Assembly (NCBI GenBank): GCA_900095095.1
Contig: FMBT01000442.1
Coordinates: 1 to 64,000 of the forward strand
Length of the DNA stretch: 64,000 nt
Reading direction: 5' to 3'
Origin: Fragilariopsis cylindrus CCMP1102
Lineage: Eukaryota > Bacillariophyta > Bacillariophyceae > Bacillariales > Bacillariaceae
Every line of letters begins with the position of its first letter. Position 1 is the stretch's first letter. Position numbers and translations under genes: made by a program. The notes under the pieces were generated by a model. The model saw only the letters and a list, made by a program, of their open reading frames with translations, was not told the DNA's origin and made no database searches. Shown one piece after another: positions 1 through 13,949 of this stretch.

Positions 1-773
1 TACTGTACCTATATCTTCCTACATATCATCACTTGTGAACCTGTAGCAATATTGTTACTTTGAGACAACTTCACACTCATTCAATCTCTGCCGGATTATA
101 TCTTCATAATCATGTTTCTGTCATTACCAGTAGGATGCTCATTGAATCCTGCATGTCAAGAAAATTATCCAGCAGCTCTGCTACTATTATTATTTAGTTC
201 CTACTACCCTGAGTGAGTACATTATGATGATGATTGTAATTGCCTCTCTACTCTTATCTAAGCAGCACAGAAAGTTGCCCTTTTCAAAGCAATAATAATG
301 CATGTATATGGTAAAAGTAACACTGTACCACAACCATAACCATCAATTAATTGTAATGAATCATTTCATCTTTTCATCTTTTCCCATTCTCTTGCATTAG
401 AAGACATAATGGGGTACAATAAGTCGTGCGTTTGGGGCTGACTCGCTGCTGACTCCCCCTAATTATACCCCTGCCGTAATAAAAATTGAACATCTGTTGC
501 GACACGACGACAATTCAAACGACACGACGCCAACTGTTCAAACGAACAAATCTTTTACCAACCATCAATGAATTCGAAAATTGAAAATATCTTTGATTTT
601 CGACGTGGAATGAGAATAATGAGAAACCATAATATAAAATATACGGTATAAACAACACATCTGCAAAAAGTAATTGACAATAACAGAGAAGAAAGAGCAG
701 AAGAAGTACAAAAAAGTCAACAACAATAAAACATATACATATATACAACAATGATGATTTTATCTTCAGTTTA
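1..773. other. Intergenic, upstream of pyruvate kinase
   Basis: I see no convincing gene. A TATA-like TATAAA lies near 633-638 and TACTGTA is at 1-7. Any 5' exon of pyruvate kinase must lie here, because the coding frame downstream has no in-frame ATG before the catalytic barrel. The only ATGs close to it, at 751 and 754, are out of frame and hit a stop within eight codons. A good acceptor (TTATCTTCAG) ends at 769. Confidence 0.5.
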
Positions 774-3130
774 GTGACTGCCTTGAGTTTGATCTCATCT
801 ACCGATTCCTTCTCGCCAAGATCTATTGTTAGCGACCGATTGGCAACATCAGGAAATCATCATGCCGAACGAGTTCGACCTCTCTCTGTCTCGCTAGTCA
901 ATACGATTCTCGGTACGAAGCCTCAAGAGACTACTGTGGCTGCCGTTCCTAAGGTGAGACGAGATCATTTGTCTGCACATCGCTACTTACGTATTAATAA
1001 TTACCAGTGATCTTTAGCTTTAATTTTATTATACAGTATTCTCAATTTGATTCGACTGATTCATTCATTCGTTTATCTCACTATTATTACTGTTATTATT
1101 ATATTATTATACTTTCGCAAATCTCTTTCTTATTTTATCTAGATTGCTCAACGATGGAAGAAATCGACAAAACAACTTGCGACATTGGGACCAAGTAGTG
1201 GCGACAAAGAAATGATCGAAAAGTTATTCCTTGCAGGAGCTGATTGTTTCAGACTTAACTTTTCTCATGGATCTCAAGAGCAGAAGAAGGAATTGCTAAT
1301 TATCATTCGTGAAATTGAAGAAAAATATTCGCATCCTATTGGTATTCTTGGTGATCTCCAGGGACCGAAATTACGTGTTGGAGAATTTTCAAATCCAGAG
1401 GGTGAAAAACTTGCGGTTGGTCAAACTTTTCGATTAGATCTTGATACAGCTCTTGGTGATAGCACGCGTGTTAATCTACCCCACCCAGAAATTATTGGTG
1501 CCAGTGAAGTTGGACATGAACTTATGGTCGATGATGGTAAGGTTAAATTAACTGTCACTGAAAAGGGGGATGACTATTTAATTTGTAATGTCGACGTACC
1601 CGGAAAAATCTCCAACCGTAAGGGTGTCAATACTCCAGATTCTATCCTCGAAATCAGTCCTCTAACGCCGAAGGATCGAAGTGATTTAGACTACATGCTT
1701 GAAATCGGTGTCGATTGGATTGCATTATCATTTGTACAAAAACCTGAAGATATTTTAGAGATTCGTGAAATCATTGATAGAAAGACACCTGACGGTCAGT
1801 CGAAGCCAGCAGTTATGGCTAAGATCGAGAAACCATCTTGTTTTGATGATGATAATCTTGAAAAGTTAGTTGAATTGTGTGACGGAATCATGGTGGCTAG
1901 AGGGGTAAGTTCTACTAGTACTTGTATAATATACAACAACAACAACAACAAAAACTGTTATTACCTCATTTTGTACGTCAATAAGCTCACATTATCTCAT
2001 TGATTAATTACCAATTTCATTCCACTCTTCCTATAAAGGATTTGGGTGTAGAATGTCCACCAGAAGATGTTCCGATCCTACAGAAAACAATTATTGACGA
2101 ATGTCGTAAACAAGGGAAACCCGTAGTAGTTGCAACCCAAATGTTGGAATCTATGATAGAGAGTCCCACACCAACACGTGCAGAAGCCTCGGATGTTGCG
2201 ACTGCTATCTACGATGGTGCCGATGCAATCATGTTGAGTGCAGAATCAGCTGCTGGACTGGTAAGTCTTAATTTCTAGTACAAAAGTGTCAACGTCAAAG
2301 ATTGTCCCTGGCGCCTGCGAACATTTTTCTTATGCCTCCCCCCCCCCTTATCTACCTCTCTTTAGTACCCAGAAGAGAGTGTTGCTATGCAGCAAAGAAT
2401 TATCAACCGAGTTGAAGAAGATGCTCATTACAGAAACTACTTGGATGCGAACATATTGGAGCACGACAATACCCCAACCGACGCAGTGATTGTAGCTGCC
2501 AAACAAATTTCAAAGACTATTGCTGCGAAGGCAATGGTTTGTTTTTCTCTTACTGGATCCACCGCAAGACGGGCTTCGAAAAATCGACCCAATGTCCCGA
2601 TCATGGTCATGTCTCCTTTTGTGGAGGTAACTCGACAACTTGCAATGAGCTGGGGTGTTTATCCTGATCTTCCTACAGCCGGATCGTATGGATATACTGT
2701 TAGCGAAGATGGCATGTTTGATTACGAAAACCCAATTGTTGAGAAAGCAACAGATGACCTAGACTTGTTCTCCGAAATGCGTGCCGATCTGCATTGAAAA
2801 AAGGTTTGGTAGCGGATCCAGATGATCTACTGGTTGTTACCGCTGGTCTTCCTTTTGGAACTCCTGGAGGTACGTTACACTATATTCGTTTCTCGATTCG
2901 ATGAACGTCGTCAGTTTACGATCTATTCGTTTCGATTTTCTTTACAATGGTTCTCTATAGTTTTTATGATTCCCCTAAATGATGATTTGCTTACCCTATC
3001 TATTCCTTCCCCCTATCTCTCCCTCCCTCCTTGATTACTCCCTTCATTCGTTGATACAGCCGCCAATGTCATCCGAATTGTTCCTGCAGCTGGTCCATCA
3101 TGTTGGGAAGGCGTTTGCCGAGTCGAATAA
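774..3130 (+). CDS. PK: Pyruvate kinase, five recognisable exons, one frame break
   Basis: Glycolytic pyruvate kinase (PEP + ADP to pyruvate + ATP). Exons read as about 774-953, 1143-1904, 2039-2260, 2366-2869 and 3060-3130, all joined by GT-AG. Visible family motifs are [14 protein letters not shown] followed by RLNFSHG, the barrel block [13 protein letters not shown], the catalytic MAKIEKP, MVARG joined across an intron to [13 protein letters not shown], the SAESAAG block, and the C-terminal [12 protein letters not shown]. The 5' end is unresolved: codon 774 is GTG in the context GTGACTGCC, and no in-frame ATG precedes the barrel, so either a 5' exon is missing or the start is altered. Near 2788-2791 the frame changes by one base inside the C-terminal domain, turning an expected D-L-A-L-K-K into a stop. 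Exon 4 is 504 bases, and one more base would give the splice phase that exon 5 needs. It is probably cytosolic; the roughly 60-residue N-terminal extension is not an obvious signal peptide. Confidence 0.93.
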
Positions 3131-3513
3131 TCCATTCCTAATCATTTTCTAAATTTCTCGTCATAATAGCTTAATTAGTGTTACTTTGCTTTATGGTATT
3201 ATTCAATTATTGTATATTAGTCCTCTACTAGGTGTGATCAAGATGGTTCGTCCCAACGGAGTACTTATTTTTTTAATCCATAGATTTGCCCGTAACATGG
3301 TTTCCCCCCATCAGAAGAACAAATAACGATGATCAATCATGTGTTTCAAAAAGGATCGCTACATCGTGTTCATTCTTATCTTATGTGTACTAGTAGCAAT
3401 AATTGTATGTATGGGAAACTATCTAGTATTAGCTTATTCCTAATGAAGTACATTAAAAAGCAAATACGAAGAACGTACGTTATTATAAACATTTACTACT
3501 TGAGGTAAGGTAC
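3131..3513. other. Intergenic, 3' of pyruvate kinase
   Basis: AT-rich spacer containing the pyruvate kinase 3' untranslated region. I see no gene, strong repeat or RNA signal. Confidence 0.5.
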
Positions 3514-3756
3514 GTGTACAAATTGCACTATTACATTCTATCTGTATGTGGTATTGGTCGCGATGACGTTGTTTTATACGAGTGTATCGGATGTATCCGT
3601 GCGTGGTACTGTAGTATGAAATGCCACAAAAGGGAATGGTCTCAGCACAGGCTATTTGTGGTAAAATTGATAATTGGTTATCCAAGCCGCACCTCATCGA
3701 TTCGGATCTATGGCATAATAATTGGAGAGAGTGCACAAAAGACACAAATCATATAA
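3514..3756 (+). pseudogene. Partial MYND-type zinc finger remnant
   Basis: An open frame contains ECIGC, AWYCSMKC and HKREWSQH. These match the second half of a MYND finger (C-x2-C-x4-YCS-x2-C...W-x2-H-x3-C). Only one cysteine of the first pair is visible. The final cysteine falls in the next frame, where the sequence reads AICGK. There is no ATG: the frame opens at GTG. A second frame (3621-3959) continues without a recognisable domain. MYND fingers are protein-protein interaction modules and are common in stramenopile genomes. I read this as a decayed or frame-broken fragment. An unrecognised upstream exon is the alternative. Confidence 0.35.
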
Positions 3757-4020
3757 AAATCATCATGACTGCATTGAACGGCAATTTGGTCATCTTTTGT
3801 GCAGATCCTGCTACAGACGAGGTGTTTGGCGGCGTCACCGATCGTCCGGTACGAATTAAGAGGGGAGAAGAAGGGAACGAGGCTGGCGGTAACGACAGAT
3901 ACCTCAAAAGAGCGGACCTTTGGAAACGCAACAGATTTATTATTTCATTCGTGCAATAACGACCAATATGAAAACCAAAACGGAGAGCAGTGGCTACGTG
4001 AAAGAAAAGAGATGAATTAG

Positions 4021-7553
<3,533 letters not shown>

Positions 7554-7651
7554 CATGCATTTTTATTTTTATGATTGATACGCTTTTTAATCTCGTATAC
7601 TTAGTTGTGTCGATGTCTTGTAGGGGTGGTTGCTGCTGTGTGTCGACGATA

Positions 7652-7675
7652 TGTACCGTATTACAATACGGTACA
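7652..7675. repeat. Perfect inverted repeat, 11-base arms
   Basis: TGTACCGTATT, spacer AC, then AATACGGTACA. It lies about 100 bases upstream of the helicase start codon, so it is a candidate dimer-binding site or hairpin in the promoter or 5' untranslated region. It contains TACCGTA, one form of the TACNGTA word that recurs across the window. Confidence 0.7.
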
Positions 7676-8554
7676 ATGTATGATTGAAATGATTTTGATG
7701 GATGTCATCTTCCGAGCGAGTAAAAATTGAATCAAGAAATATCAAGAAAATCGTCTCCCCCAATAAATCAATCGGAAAACTTGAGTTAGGGGGGGAAACT
7801 GAAAACTGTGTAGTTAGAGGGTAGTTAGAACCTACTGTAGCTGAGTCGTTGTTCAGATATTTACATAGTATATCAGGAAGGGTCTTAGTGGTGTCTATAC
7901 AGCCTAGTAGAATAGATACATTAATATACTATGAGACTTTTATCTTTCATTGCTGTAGAAAGGTATTGATAATACTCACAAGAATTCACTTCTACATACC
8001 TCTCTAAAAGAACCTCGTGAGCTCATGCTCATTGTTTATAATTTGCTTAGCTTGTAGTCTATTAATTTACTACAGTCCCATCTTTAAGGCTTGTTATAGT
8101 TATTGTTGTCTGTATTTTGCATTGAAGCAACTGACTGAAGTAAGGTATGTCATCAGTTTTAACTGTGCAATTACTATCCTCACAAAAAAGTTTTCGCTCT
8201 TTTACCGCGCAATAACTACACAACTGAAATCGATACAGTATTAGTGCCAACGGTAGATATATATCGCGCTTTGTGTCACACGAAAACCCTCAACGTTAGC
8301 AAAGAAAGATCTTCAAAAAATGTTTTACTTCGATTACCGAACATGTTCGGTGCACATTCCGTAGTACCACTCATACGACATAGAAAGTCTCGTATTGTGC
8401 AAGAAAGGGCTACCAGCTTCGTAACTAATCTAGTTTTGACATCGCAAAGTTCCACCAAAGTTGTAGTGCTTGATATCACAAGTGCTTACTTATTCATTGG
8501 CTGTCGCATAAATCCTCATCAGGAACGAGTTTGAGCTTAGACCTTTTATTGACT
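7676..8554. other. Intergenic
   Basis: I see no supported gene. A frame without ATG covers 8244-8534 but resembles nothing I know. It could be a 5' exon of the small protein that follows, but no clear donor supports this. Confidence 0.4.
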
Positions 8555-8941
8555 ATGATCTATAGCATCTTCTTAGACGAGGACTATAATAATACGATGA
8601 TCATAACGCCCAGCAGCGATATCGATAGCGCCGGCTGCTATTTTGGTTATGGCAACGACGACGAACAAGACGAAGATTCTTATTCTTACTATTATCCTTA
8701 TTTTACATCGTCTAACGACGACGACGACAGTACCATCAGGTCGAGTATAGCAGATATGGCGGAAGTTATAACGACAGAGGACATATTACGCTACTTCTTG
8801 TATTTATCCATTATTATGTTTCTATACACAGCTGTATTATTACAAACTACTCTTTTAGAATTGGGTATGATGAGATGTCGAAGAAAGATGGAACGATGGA
8901 ATCAACTCTTGTCAAGAACAACAAAACGAACGATACCATGA
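8555..8941 (+). CDS. Hypothetical small single-pass membrane protein
   Basis: I do not recognise a family. From ATG 8555 the frame gives about 128 residues: an acidic Asp/Tyr-rich first half (DDEQDEDSYSYYYPY, then SNDDDDST), a hydrophobic helix near the C-terminus (FLYLSIIMFLYTAVLLQTTLL), and a basic tail (MRCRRKMERW...KRTIP). This suggests a tail-proximal membrane anchor with the acidic domain outside the bilayer. There is no homology to support it, so it could be a chance frame. A real stop follows at 8939-8941. Confidence 0.4.
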   Translation: MIYSIFLDEDYNNTMIITPSSDIDSAGCYFGYGNDDEQDEDSYSYYYPYFTSSNDDDDSTIRSSIADMAEVITTEDILRYFLYLSIIMFLYTAVLLQTTLLELGMMRCRRKMERWNQLLSRTTKRTIP

Positions 8942-9652
8942 ATATATTCATTCTTGTTCGGCTAACAAGTAGCATCATTGTTGTGATGGATGGTCGTGGA
9001 CTATTCTTCCTCTTGTTCTTTTTTTTTCTCCTTACCGCTGATCATTGGTTAACATAACATCATAATTGTTCCTACGCACCACGACGTACCGGTAATCAGT
9101 TGCTATTCATATCATATTACATTATATTATATTATAGAAGGAGATGAACTCATGTACATGCTATGATGAATTCCTGTCAAATATTACTAATGCATTAGAT
9201 GTGGGTAATTAACTATTGCATGTACATTTGGAATCTGAAGTAAAAGCACAACCGCGAAGTTGTCGTTGTCGATCCCACAATATACCCGTTTATATACGAA
9301 GGTCATTGATTCAACGTCATAATGATGTTAATCAATGCTCGCAAAAGGGGTACCGTGCATGCAGTAGTGGAAGTCCTAGATCAGATATAATCTTGTACCT
9401 TTCAATGGAATGTATCACTGAGATATCGAAAACGCAATGGAACGATGCAGTCACATTTTGTAATAATATTAAAACTACAAATAGCGTGATTTTAATATTT
9501 TTTAACACGCTTTAGAATTATAGTGAGTTTTATTATAAAGGAAGAATTTAAAGATATAGAACAATGAATGTATCTCACATGTAAAGGTACTGACTTCTTA
9601 TCTATCAACAACAAAAACAAGAGAAGCATCATCTGGAATATCTCGTTATTAT
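8942..9652. other. Intergenic
   Basis: AT-rich spacer at the 3' side of both flanking genes. Short frames are present, but I see no domain, repeat or RNA structure I can support. Confidence 0.45.
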
Positions 9653-10516
9653 TTATTCAACACGCTTTTTATTGCAACAGTTGTACCTAAACATAATAAA
9701 AACAAGTATCCCAACCACAGTTATACTACCAAGGACAGAAACAAGTATAATGGCCCATCGTGGCAATATACCTACAACCTCCTCTGGTGCATCTTTGGTA
9801 TTCAATTCAACAGTAACTTCATCACCATCAGTATTAACAACGGTATCATTGAAACAACTATAACTTTCATCGTGATAACATTTATATTCTTCTTCACCCC
9901 ATACCTCCTTCAATCGTTGTGTTCGACGACAAGCATTTTTATAATAACCATAATTTGATGGATTTTTAATATAATAATCTTGATGATATTCTTCAGCTGT
10001 CCAAAACGTTGGACGTTCAATTATAGGGGCCTTGATATCATCTTCATCCCAATTCTGCATATCAAGAATGTCTGTTAGTACGTTTTCTGCTATGATACGT
10101 TCATCGTCTGTTTCATAAAATATTGCTGGATAGTAACTTGATCCATTATCACAGAATTGACCATCACCATTGAATGGATCCATATTCCGATAGGCATACT
10201 CAATTAATAGCGCCACAGTTGTTAGATTTGGATCATATTCGATTAATATAACCTCATAATGACCAGGATGGTCTCGATAGCTAGGATTATCGTTGGTTCC
10301 ACCAGCATATCCACTCACTGCTTCAACAACACCGGGTACATACTGTTCAAATGCCTGTTCAGCACACCAAAAACATCCTAACGCCACAACCAATGATTTG
10401 TTACCATCAGCTACGGTATAATCATCCTCATCTGTAGCAGCAGCAGCAGCGATGATGTTGACGACGACAGTAGTGACGACGGCAAAGAATAGTATTAGTA
10501 GTCTGGATCGATTCAT
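9653..10516 (-). CDS. MSRA: Peptide methionine-S-sulfoxide reductase, secretory and membrane-anchored
   Basis: Reduces methionine-S-sulfoxide in proteins. The single-exon frame gives 287 residues. An N-terminal signal peptide (about 1-27, LLILFFAVVTTVVV) is followed by the MsrA domain with the catalytic GCFWC motif (Cys48), then AVSGYAGG, GHYEVILIEYDP, MDPFNGDGQFCDNG, SYYPAIFY and AEEYHQDYY. A cysteine in KNACRRTQRLKEVWG is the likely resolving residue. After about residue 250 there is a hydrophobic helix (WAIILVSVLGSITVVGILVFIMF) and a basic CCNKKR tail. This predicts a type I membrane protein with the enzyme in the ER/Golgi lumen or outside the cell. Ordinary MsrA proteins lack the C-terminal anchor. 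A perfect inverted repeat lies about 110 bases upstream of the ATG. Confidence 0.93.
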   Translation of the reverse strand: MNRSRLLILFFAVVTTVVVNIIAAAAATDEDDYTVADGNKSLVVALGCFWCAEQAFEQYVPGVVEAVSGYAGGTNDNPSYRDHPGHYEVILIEYDPNLTTVALLIEYAYRNMDPFNGDGQFCDNGSSYYPAIFYETDDERIIAENVLTDILDMQNWDEDDIKAPIIERPTFWTAEEYHQDYYIKNPSNYGYYKNACRRTQRLKEVWGEEEYKCYHDESYSCFNDTVVNTDGDEVTVELNTKDAPEEVVGILPRWAIILVSVLGSITVVGILVFIMFRYNCCNKKRVE

Positions 10517-10624
10517 GATTGTTTATGTATTGATATAGAGGGTCGGTAATTGTCTTGGGATTCTGTTCTTATGTTGTTACTTTTGTTCCGATGTTGCTTT
10601 AATGTTGTGGCTCCTTCGTTTGCT

Positions 10625-10659
10625 TGCATGATTTGTCAATAATATTGACAAATCATGCA
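10625..10659. repeat. Perfect inverted repeat, 16-base arms, 3-base spacer
   Basis: TGCATGATTTGTCAAT, spacer AAT, then the exact reverse complement ATTGACAAATCATGCA. It lies 109 bases upstream of the msrA start codon and would form a stable hairpin or a symmetric protein-binding site. No transposase gene or second copy is visible, so I read it as regulatory or structural rather than as a mobile element. Confidence 0.8.
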
Positions 10660-11191
10660 TATTATGATCGATCACGATTTTCAAAAAAAATTAGACACGA
10701 TTGAGTGCGATTGACGCGGCGAAAATTCCAGCACGTGACAGCCGGAAGATAAAAAAGTCAGTCGTGCAGATAAAATAGGAACCAAGAACGAAGATTTGCG
10801 CGCGACATTTTGCTTTCTTGGCTGCTACGCGCGCTACGCACTTCATAATTGATGTGCTTGCTTTTATTGGGCACAAAGGATTAAATTTGTCATGCCGTTG
10901 CACGGGTCTCTCCTCTCTCCACGATTTGATAGCACGCATATCAAGGATGCAAAAAATAAATTACGATTTTTTTTTGGATCTTGGGCTACCAAAGAACAAA
11001 AACATCAACTTCAATCCGTCACTTTTGTTCTTTCAAAAATCGCATTTTAGTCAGGCAAAAGGTATCCTTAAAATTAAGATAGATTATCATTTATAGAACA
11101 GCGTACCTACTTACATGTCAGTTGCCGAAACTCAACGAACAAGAAAAGCGACGACCATAAAAAATAGGTGATCTATCTCATCATCGTGTCA
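10660..11191. other. Divergent promoter region, msrA and SLC26
   Basis: Spacer between two head-to-head genes. The 16-base-arm inverted repeat sits just outside it on the msrA side. No supported gene. Confidence 0.4.
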
Positions 11192-13949
11192 ATGCCAATG
11201 CCGATAGCGGAACAACAGCAAGATGGAGAAGATATCGAGGTCTCCGCTAATAGCGACAGAAACGGCGACGATAGCAATGTAAACCCAAAGCGTACTGCTA
11301 GGAATACGACTACACCGTCATCTTTCTCAGATTCATCATCGCCATCGCCATCGCCATCGTCATTGAATAATAACTACATAGATTACAAACGTGATCATTT
11401 CCTCGCCTTTATTCCTCAGCTTGCTCAATGGGGGTGTGGAATCGTTACGAATGAAATGCGAACGGTCCAGAAGGGAACGACGACAGCTCCCACCTTCGCG
11501 AAAGATTTCCTAGTCGACACATATACGTATTATCGTGCAAATCCTCGAATTCTATACAAGGAAGTTGTTTCAGGTTTTACCGTTGCCATCATGCAAGTTC
11601 CAGAGTCGATTGCTTTTAGTTTCGTGGCCGGCGTACCTCCATTAAGTGGATTACAAGCAACATGGTGGATGGCATTCATAACGGGAATTTTTGGTGGAAA
11701 ACCTGGTATGATATCAGGAGCAGCTGGTGCATTGGCAGTAGTAGTAACGAAACTTACATCCTCAGATGGTGTGTTATCATACCTTAGCGTTGAAGAACGG
11801 TTGAACGTACTGTACATGACCATGTTCGTTTGTGGATTGTTTCAAATAGGTTTTGCGGTATTCCGTTTGGCAAAGATGGTACGACTTATCCCTGAAACAG
11901 GTATGTAACTTTTTCAAATACTAACTTTACTACTCGAACATTGTTATGCTCTTATTATATGTTTGTGTTTAGTCTCAACACTATTCCTTGCCTCTTCATT
12001 GGTATCGCTATGATTAACTCTTCATTGACTGGAAACAACAGCCATGATTGGTTTCATGAACGGTAAGCAGATTGACTATTGTTGGATTTGTAATAGATCT
12101 ATCCCTTATTACTGAGATGAATTGTGTGCTCACAAGTTAGTTATGTATATCATATCACTTCCCTTGCTTGATAATAATAGGACTTGCTATTATTATTTTC
12201 ATGGCGCAACTACCAGCATTTCAATACTGCACTAGCGAGCCATTGTTCATCGAATGTACTGTAAATGAACGCCAGTGGCTGACCTTCAGATCAGAACCCC
12301 TCGAACTATCGTTGGTATTGATTCATGTTGTAATGTGTATGATAATCATGCAGTTCTTTCCCAAGATCCCCAAAGTAGGAAAATGGATTCCAGCCTCACT
12401 TGTTGGATTATTGGTCGGAACACTTGTTGAATGGACGCTATTTCGTATGGTAATCGGACAGGGTACTCGTACGGTAAGAAGAGGAAAGTTTTTGTCTAGA
12501 GATGCGATGGAGGAAAAACACACCTATAGTTATTCCGTAGACGTCGTGGCATTATTTATCTCAGCAATTTCTCTTTAATAATGTTCTTTATCTCAACACG
12601 CCAATATATAGGTGGAAGAAACAGCACCTATTGCAGGTAGGCCACCGACATTTGATTGGCCTGCCATTCCCAGTGACAGCCAAACCCTCAAAACAATGTT
12701 CGTTTTTGCCATTCAGTTGGCAGCAATCGGTGCTGTCGAATCTGTGTTGACACTCCAAGGTTAGTTTCATTAAAATGCATATTCTTCTGATGATTTCATT
12801 TTTCTCAATTGAATTGTCTGTCACCCCCCCCCCCCCCCCCTCCTCCTCCTCTTCCTAAAAAGCCTGCAATGAGATTACAGATACTGTGCCAACAATTTCC
12901 GATTCGAATCAAGAATGTTTTGCACAAGGACTGGGAAATTTAGTATGTGGGTTATTCCGAGGTAAGTGTGTGAACAAGATGGGCTATGATGATTTGAGAA
13001 TGATAGGAACCCTCACAACTTTCTCTAAATTATTTTTCATCTATACATTTTTTGAAATTTTCCCTGTAGCTATGGGTGGAGACGCCATGATCGGTCAATC
13101 GACCATCAATATCATGAATGGTGCTCGTCATCGTGTGAGTTCGACCATGTCCGGTGTTTTTATGCTGCTATTCACGTTGGTACTGAGTCCGTTGATCAAT
13201 CTACTACCCATTGCGACGTTAACGGGTGTCTTGTTCATCGTAGTTATATCCACCTTCCAATGGAAAACCTTCGTTATCTTGAGATACGGGCGCTTGTCAG
13301 ATAGCGTCGCTATCCTATTGGTAACAATCGTTGCCGTATTTACTAATCTCGCCATTGCCATCGCAGCTGGGATCGTTTGGTCAGCCTTAGTTCACGCTTG
13401 GGATAGCGGGGCTCATGTCGAAGCAGACGTCGAAACGAAAGCTATGATCATCAACGGAGAAAGAGTTGAAAACGTCAAATGTGTGCACATTTGTGGGACT
13501 ATATTTTTCTCATCGACTCGCAAATTTGTCAACATGTTCTGTATCGGAGAAGACCCTGATACCGTTATTTTAGACTTTCGGGACGCTTTAGTCATCGACC
13601 ATTCTGCAGTAGCTGCTATCCAGGGCCTCACGCACCGGTACGCTTTAGCCGGAAAGGTTGTCATTATCTTAAATATTTCCAAAAAATGTGTTAGTCGAAT
13701 GCATCGAACACATGGAGATCGTGAAAACTTCACGAACAAATGTCTCACATCGTAGAGGATATTGAGAATCAAAATGATGTAGATGATAGCGACATCGAGG
13801 AGAACACAGACTCGAGCAGAATTCGAGCTCTACAGGATCTACCTATGTTCCAGACAGGTGTAGATGGTATGGATAAGGAGATAGAGAAACTTGGTATGGA
13901 AGAGAATCGTTATAGTGTGCAATCGGTACTTGAAAAGAAGAATACGTAA
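11192..13949 (+). CDS. SLC26/SulP-family anion (sulfate) transporter with STAS domain; 21-base exon
   Basis: Multi-pass anion transporter, about 717 residues. Exons read as 11192-11900, 12042-12062, 12181-12473, 12612-12759, 12863-12961 and 13070-13949, with consistent phases. A Ser/Asn/Thr-rich cytosolic N-terminus is followed by the SulP signature region (PESIAFSFVAGVPPLSGLQATW, GGKPGMISGAAGALAVVV), membrane helices, and AQGLGNLVCGLFRA joined to MGGDAMIGQSTINIMNG. A C-terminal STAS domain follows (VKCVHICGTIFFSSTRKF, VILDFRDALVIDHSAVAAIQGL). The 21-base exon encodes AMIGFMN and completes the block RLIPET-AMIGFMNG-LAIIIF, which supports it strongly. Near 13737-13741 the frame breaks; one extra A in CAAATG would continue NKMSHIVEDIEN into an acidic tail. 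Intron 4 carries a 17-C run (12824-12840) just before its acceptor. Sulfate is the usual substrate but cannot be fixed from sequence. Confidence 0.93.

Noticed and set aside
2788-2800. TGA in pyruvate kinase as a selenocysteine codon
   Set aside because: The conserved sequence continues in a different frame after this point, so recoding of the stop would not restore the protein.
8244-8534. Plus-strand frame before the small membrane protein
   Set aside because: It has no ATG, no recognised motif, and no clear splice donor. It is kept only as a note in the spacer.
10625-10659. Terminal inverted repeat of a small transposon
   Set aside because: The arms are separated by only 3 bases, no internal sequence or target duplication is present, and no other copy was noticed in the window.
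12824-12840. 17-base C run as a regulatory element
   Set aside because: It sits in the polypyrimidine region just before an intron acceptor and is best read as a homopolymer within that tract. Its exact length is unreliable.
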